Positions 2,700 through 5,222 of a DNA stretch of 5,222 nt are shown here, piece by piece. The translations under genes and the position numbers were made by a program. Every line of letters begins with the position of its first letter. The first letter of the stretch is position 1. Source of the DNA: Deltaproteobacteria bacterium. Its GTDB lineage: Bacteria > Myxococcota > Myxococcia > Myxococcales > Myxococcaceae. The stretch lies in contig VGRA01000238.1 in assembly GCA_016875515.1 (NCBI GenBank), positions 1 through 5,222 on the forward strand, in the 5' to 3' direction. The notes beneath the pieces are model-generated. The model was not told the DNA's origin. It worked only from the letters and a program-made list of their open reading frames with translations, and did not search any database.

Positions 2700-5222
2700 A
2701 TGGCCTTCTCCCGTCACGCCCTGCTCGCTCCCCTGCTCGCTCCCCTGCTGCTCACCGCGCTGCACACGTCCGGCTGCGACGCGCCTACGGAAGAGCCGGA
2801 CGCCGGCGCACCGCCGAAGGCCGACGCCGGCAGCGAGGGCCCCTGCTTCGACGGCGGCGGCTGTGACGTCAACGCCGAGTGCATCCGGCTGAGTGCCTCG
2901 CGCCGGGACTGCGCCTGCCTTCCCGGCTTCACCGGGGACGGCTTCACTTGCACGGACGTGGACGAGTGCGCGCAGGGCAAGGTGCAGTGCGGCAACAACG
3001 CCCGCTGCGTCAACGCCCCCGGTGACGCGGGCTGTACCTGCGACGAGGGCTACGCCTCCCCGGACGGCGGCGCCTGCGAGGACGTGGACGAGTGCGCCAC
3101 GGACAACGGCGGCTGCAGCCCCTCGGCCGCCTGCACCAACACCCCGGGCGGCTTCAGCTGCGCCTGCAGCGAGGGCTTCTCCGGGGACGGCGGCAGCTGC
3201 GAGGACGTGGACGAGTGCGCCCTCCCCGGCATCTGCCCTGCGGGCGCCACCTGCGCCAACACGGACGGCGGGTACGCGTGCGCCTGTCGCCCGGGCTTCA
3301 CCGGCGTGGGCACCGCGTGCCTGGACGTGAACGAGTGCCTCACCGACAACGGCGGCTGCGCCCCGGGGGCCACCTGCACCAACACCCCGGGCGGCCGCAC
3401 CTGCACCTGCCCTGCCGGGTACGCGGGCAACGGCCTCGCCTGCACGGACGTGGACGAGTGCGCCACGGACAACGGCGGCTGCGGCCCTTCGGCCGCCTGC
3501 GCCAACACGGACGGCGCCCACGTGTGCAGCTGCCCGGCCGGTGCCACCTGCGCCTGCGCGGCGGGCTACGTCTCCCTGGGCAGCCGGTGCGTGGACGTGG
3601 ACGAGTGCGCCACGGCCAACGGCGGGTGCGACGCCAACGCCGCCTGCACCAACGTCCCGGGAACCCGCACCTGCGCCTGCAAGCCGGGCTACGCCGGCAA
3701 TGGCTCCAGCTGCACGGACGAGGACGAGTGCGCCTCCAACCAGGGCGGCTGCGCCGTCTCCTGCCAGAACGTCCAAGGCGGCTTCAGCTGCACCGGCTGC
3801 GGCCAGTCCACCTGCCCATGCCCGGCGGGCTACGCGCTCGAGGGCTCCACGTGCGTGGACGTGGACGAGTGCGCCACGGGCGAGGCCGGCTGCAGCGTCC
3901 ATGCTGCCTGCCAGAACACCTCCGGCAGCTTCACCTGCAGCTGCCTGCCAGGCTTTGCGGGGAACGGCCTCACCTGCGCGGACGTGGACGAGTGCGCCAC
4001 GGCCAACGGCGGGTGCAACCAGAACGCCACCTGCCAGAACACCTCCGGCGGCCGCGCCTGCAGCTGCAAGGCGGGCTACACCGGCACGGGGCTCGCGTGC
4101 GCGGACGCGGACGAGTGCGCGTCCAACAACGGCGGCTGCGACGCCACCGCCACCTGCACCAACACCCCGGGCAGCCACGCCTGCACCTGCGCCCCCGGCA
4201 CCTCCTGCGGCTGCGCCCCCGGCCACGCCCAGGTGGGCACGGCGTGCGTGGACGTGGACGAGTGCGCCACCGGCAACGGCGGGTGTGACCCGGTGGGCAC
4301 CTGCAGCAACACCCCCGGCGGGCGCACCTGCAGCTGCCCCGCGGGGTACACGCTGGACGGCACGGCCTGCCTGGACGTGGACGAGTGCGGGGTGAACCAG
4401 GGCGGCTGCCCGAGCGGCTGCTTCAACGTCTCCGGCGGCTTCGTCTGCACCGGCTGCGGCCAGTCCCCCTGCCCCTGCCCCGCGGGCCACCAGTGGAACG
4501 GCCTCGCCTGCGTGGACGTGGACGAGTGCGCGGTGGGCAACGGCGGCTGTGACGGCAACGCCACCTGCGCCAACACCCGCGGCAGCTTCACCTGCGCCTG
4601 CAACCCGGGCTACGGCGGCAACGGCTTCGCCTGCTCGGACGTGGACGAGTGCGCCTCCTCCGCGGGCACCTGCTCGGCCAACGCCGCCTGCGTCAACCTC
4701 CCCGGGAGCGCCTCGTGCGTGTGCCTGCCCGGCTTCAACGACCTGAACCCCGCGCTGCCCGGCACCTCCTGCGCGGACGTGGACGAGTGCGCCACCGGCA
4801 CCCACGCCTGCGCCCCCGAGGCCAGCTGCGCCAACACCTTCGGCAGCTTCACCTGCACCTGCAGGGCCGGCTACGGCGGCAACGGCACCACCTGCGCGGA
4901 CGACGACGAGTGCGCCCTGCGCACGGACACCTGCGCCGCGGACGCCACCTGCACCAACGTGCCCGGGACCTACACCTGCGCGTGCAAGGCCGGCTTCAGC
5001 GGGGACGGACGCACCTGCACCGACGTGGACGAGTGCACGGCGGGCACACACACCTGCGGCCCCCATGGCGCCTGCGTCAACACGCGCGGCGGGTACGGCT
5101 GCAGCTGCAGCCCCGGCTACGGCTGGAACGGCACCACGTGCGTCAACGTGGACGAGTGCAACGCACTCGCGTCCGCCGCCTGTCCCGCCGGGGCCGGCTG
5201 TGCGGACGGGGACGGCTTCTTC
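2700..5222 (+). CDS. Calcium-binding EGF-like repeat lipoprotein (3' end outside window)
   Basis: The frame stays open for 841 codons to the window edge, so the C-terminus is unseen. Residues 1-26 are a signal peptide ending in a lipobox-like TSGC; Cys26 is the probable lipidation site, although Thr at -3 is atypical. An acidic Ala/Pro linker (27-48) leads into 19 EGF-like modules. Module 1 (49-84) lacks a calcium motif. Modules 2-19 each begin DVDEC or a close variant: DVNEC in 5, DEDEC in 8, DADEC in 11, DDDEC in 17, NVDEC in 19. Most are 40-42 residues with six cysteines; modules 6, 8, 11 and 13 have eight; module 15 has a longer last loop; 19 is cut. In known families DxDEC-type modules bind calcium and form stiff rods, so a surface-anchored adhesion or scaffold role is an inference. 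About 120 cysteines would need oxidative folding after export. Asp at +2 would favour inner-membrane retention in E. coli, but this need not hold here. Confidence 0.93.
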   Translation, partial: MAFSRHALLAPLLAPLLLTALHTSGCDAPTEEPDAGAPPKADAGSEGPCFDGGGCDVNAECIRLSASRRDCACLPGFTGDGFTCTDVDECAQGKVQCGNNARCVNAPGDAGCTCDEGYASPDGGACEDVDECATDNGGCSPSAACTNTPGGFSCACSEGFSGDGGSCEDVDECALPGICPAGATCANTDGGYACACRPGFTGVGTACLDVNECLTDNGGCAPGATCTNTPGGRTCTCPAGYAGNGLACTDVDECATDNGGCGPSAACANTDGAHVCSCPAGATCACAAGYVSLGSRCVDVDECATANGGCDANAACTNVPGTRTCACKPGYAGNGSSCTDEDECASNQGGCAVSCQNVQGGFSCTGCGQSTCPCPAGYALEGSTCVDVDECATGEAGCSVHAACQNTSGSFTCSCLPGFAGNGLTCADVDECATANGGCNQNATCQNTSGGRACSCKAGYTGTGLACADADECASNNGGCDATATCTNTPGSHACTCAPGTSCGCAPGHAQVGTACVDVDECATGNGGCDPVGTCSNTPGGRTCSCPAGYTLDGTACLDVDECGVNQGGCPSGCFNVSGGFVCTGCGQSPCPCPAGHQWNGLACVDVDECAVGNGGCDGNATCANTRGSFTCACNPGYGGNGFACSDVDECASSAGTCSANAACVNLPGSASCVCLPGFNDLNPALPGTSCADVDECATGTHACAPEASCANTFGSFTCTCRAGYGGNGTTCADDDECALRTDTCAADATCTNVPGTYTCACKAGFSGDGRTCTDVDECTAGTHTCGPHGACVNTRGGYGCSCSPGYGWNGTTCVNVDECNALASAACPAGAGCADGDGFF
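2721..2744 (+). repeat. 12-base tandem duplication inside the signal peptide
   Basis: CTGCTCGCTCCC occurs twice in a row (2721-2732, 2733-2744) and is followed by CTG, encoding LLAPLLAPL in the hydrophobic core of the signal peptide. The unit is a multiple of three, so loss or gain of a copy would shorten or lengthen the core by four residues without a frameshift. Confidence 0.8.
3321..3977 (+). repeat. Five-module EGF superrepeat, unit A (modules 5-9)
   Basis: This unit is 657 bases (219 residues), made of modules of 41, 49, 41, 47 and 41 residues. The second and fourth have eight cysteines. The residue two before the fourth cysteine runs Arg, His, Arg, Phe, Phe. Unit B, directly downstream, repeats the same lengths, cysteine counts and residues in the same order without any gap. 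Confidence 0.8.
3978..4634 (+). repeat. Five-module EGF superrepeat, unit B (modules 10-14)
   Basis: The unit is again exactly 657 bases with module lengths 41, 49, 41, 47 and 41. Its two eight-cysteine modules (11 and 13) align without gaps to modules 6 and 8 of unit A. The clearest DNA-level relic is a 21-base identity encoding CTGCGQS at 4446-4466, offset by exactly 657 bases from 3789-3809. Confidence 0.8.

Larger units (their letters stand above)
2844..5222 (+). repeat. Array of 19 EGF-like modules (module map)
   Basis: Module borders from the cysteine pattern: 1, 2844-2951; 2, 2952-3077; 3, 3078-3200; 4, 3201-3320; 5, 3321-3443; 6, 3444-3590; 7, 3591-3713; 8, 3714-3854; 9, 3855-3977; 10, 3978-4100; 11, 4101-4247; 12, 4248-4370; 13, 4371-4511; 14, 4512-4634; 15, 4635-4772; 16, 4773-4895; 17, 4896-5018; 18, 5019-5141; 19, 5142 to the edge. 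The usual pattern is DVDEC-x6-C-x5-C-x8-C-x-C-x10-C. At DNA level the strongest recurring word is GACGTGGACGAGTGCG at module starts. Modules 3, 4, 9, 14, 16, 17 and 18 fit the C-x-[DN]-x4-[FY]-x-C-x-C pattern known from calcium-binding EGF domains. Confidence 0.9.

Noticed and set aside
3092..4288. A 398-codon plus-strand open frame inside the EGF gene
   Set aside because: It is a frame-shifted reading of the same repeats, giving an Arg/Gly/His-rich repetitive peptide. The true frame is open over the whole length.
3444..4511. Eight-cysteine modules as laminin-type EGF domains
   Set aside because: The extra cysteines lie around the C-x-C hinge before the last loop, not in an added C-terminal loop, and the DxDEC start is typical of calcium-binding EGF modules.
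2664..5066. An 800-codon open frame on the minus strand opposite the EGF gene
   Set aside because: It is the antisense shadow of the EGF array. Its peptide is a low-complexity Gly/Ala/Val repeat that follows the module period, whereas the plus-strand frame has a signal peptide, a ribosome binding site and perfectly spaced cysteines.
2952..5222. CRISPR-like periodic repeats
   Set aside because: The period of about 123 bases, the coding frame and the cysteine pattern show protein modules. The conserved words are short and the sequence between them is also homologous, unlike spacers.

Overview
The window is very GC-rich. Its codons almost always end in G or C, and it encodes lipoprotein-type signal peptides, an M64-type peptidase N-terminal domain and a long eukaryote-like EGF array. 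This combination suggests a myxobacterium (Myxococcota, for example the Corallococcus/Myxococcus/Archangium group). The assignment is inferred from composition and gene content, not from a marker gene. All genes recognised lie on the + strand.

Layout. Positions 1-272 hold no convincing gene, only small hairpins and a possible -10 element just before the first start. Positions 273-2667 form an operon-like run of three genes: a 415-residue lipoprotein of unknown function, a 97-residue pterin-4a-carbinolamine dehydratase (phhB) 23 bases downstream, and a third gene whose GTG start overlaps the phhB stop. The third product is a signal peptide plus the N-terminal domain of M64 peptidases, with no catalytic domain. 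Its frame stays open to 2667, but the coding signal fades at about 2330, so the last third is probably not authentic M64 sequence. The stretch from about 2330 to 2664 is intergenic in character and contains a stem-loop and related GTTGCnACC repeats. A perfect 10-bp hairpin sits just upstream, at 2287-2315.

Positions 2700-5222 are the 5' part of a gene that runs off the window: a probable lipoprotein with at least 19 EGF-like modules, 18 of them starting with a calcium-binding DxDEC-type motif. It lies in the one forward frame that stays open from 2700 to the edge. The array has internal order. Modules 5-9 and 10-14 are two five-module units, each exactly 657 bases, which match module for module in length, cysteine count and a diagnostic residue. 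Within each unit two modules carry eight cysteines instead of six.

No common pathway is evident. phhB is a cytoplasmic cofactor-recycling enzyme with no hydroxylase partner in view, while the other three products are predicted to be exported. The most interesting parts are the EGF superrepeat with its eight-cysteine modules, and the orphan M64 N-terminal domain.
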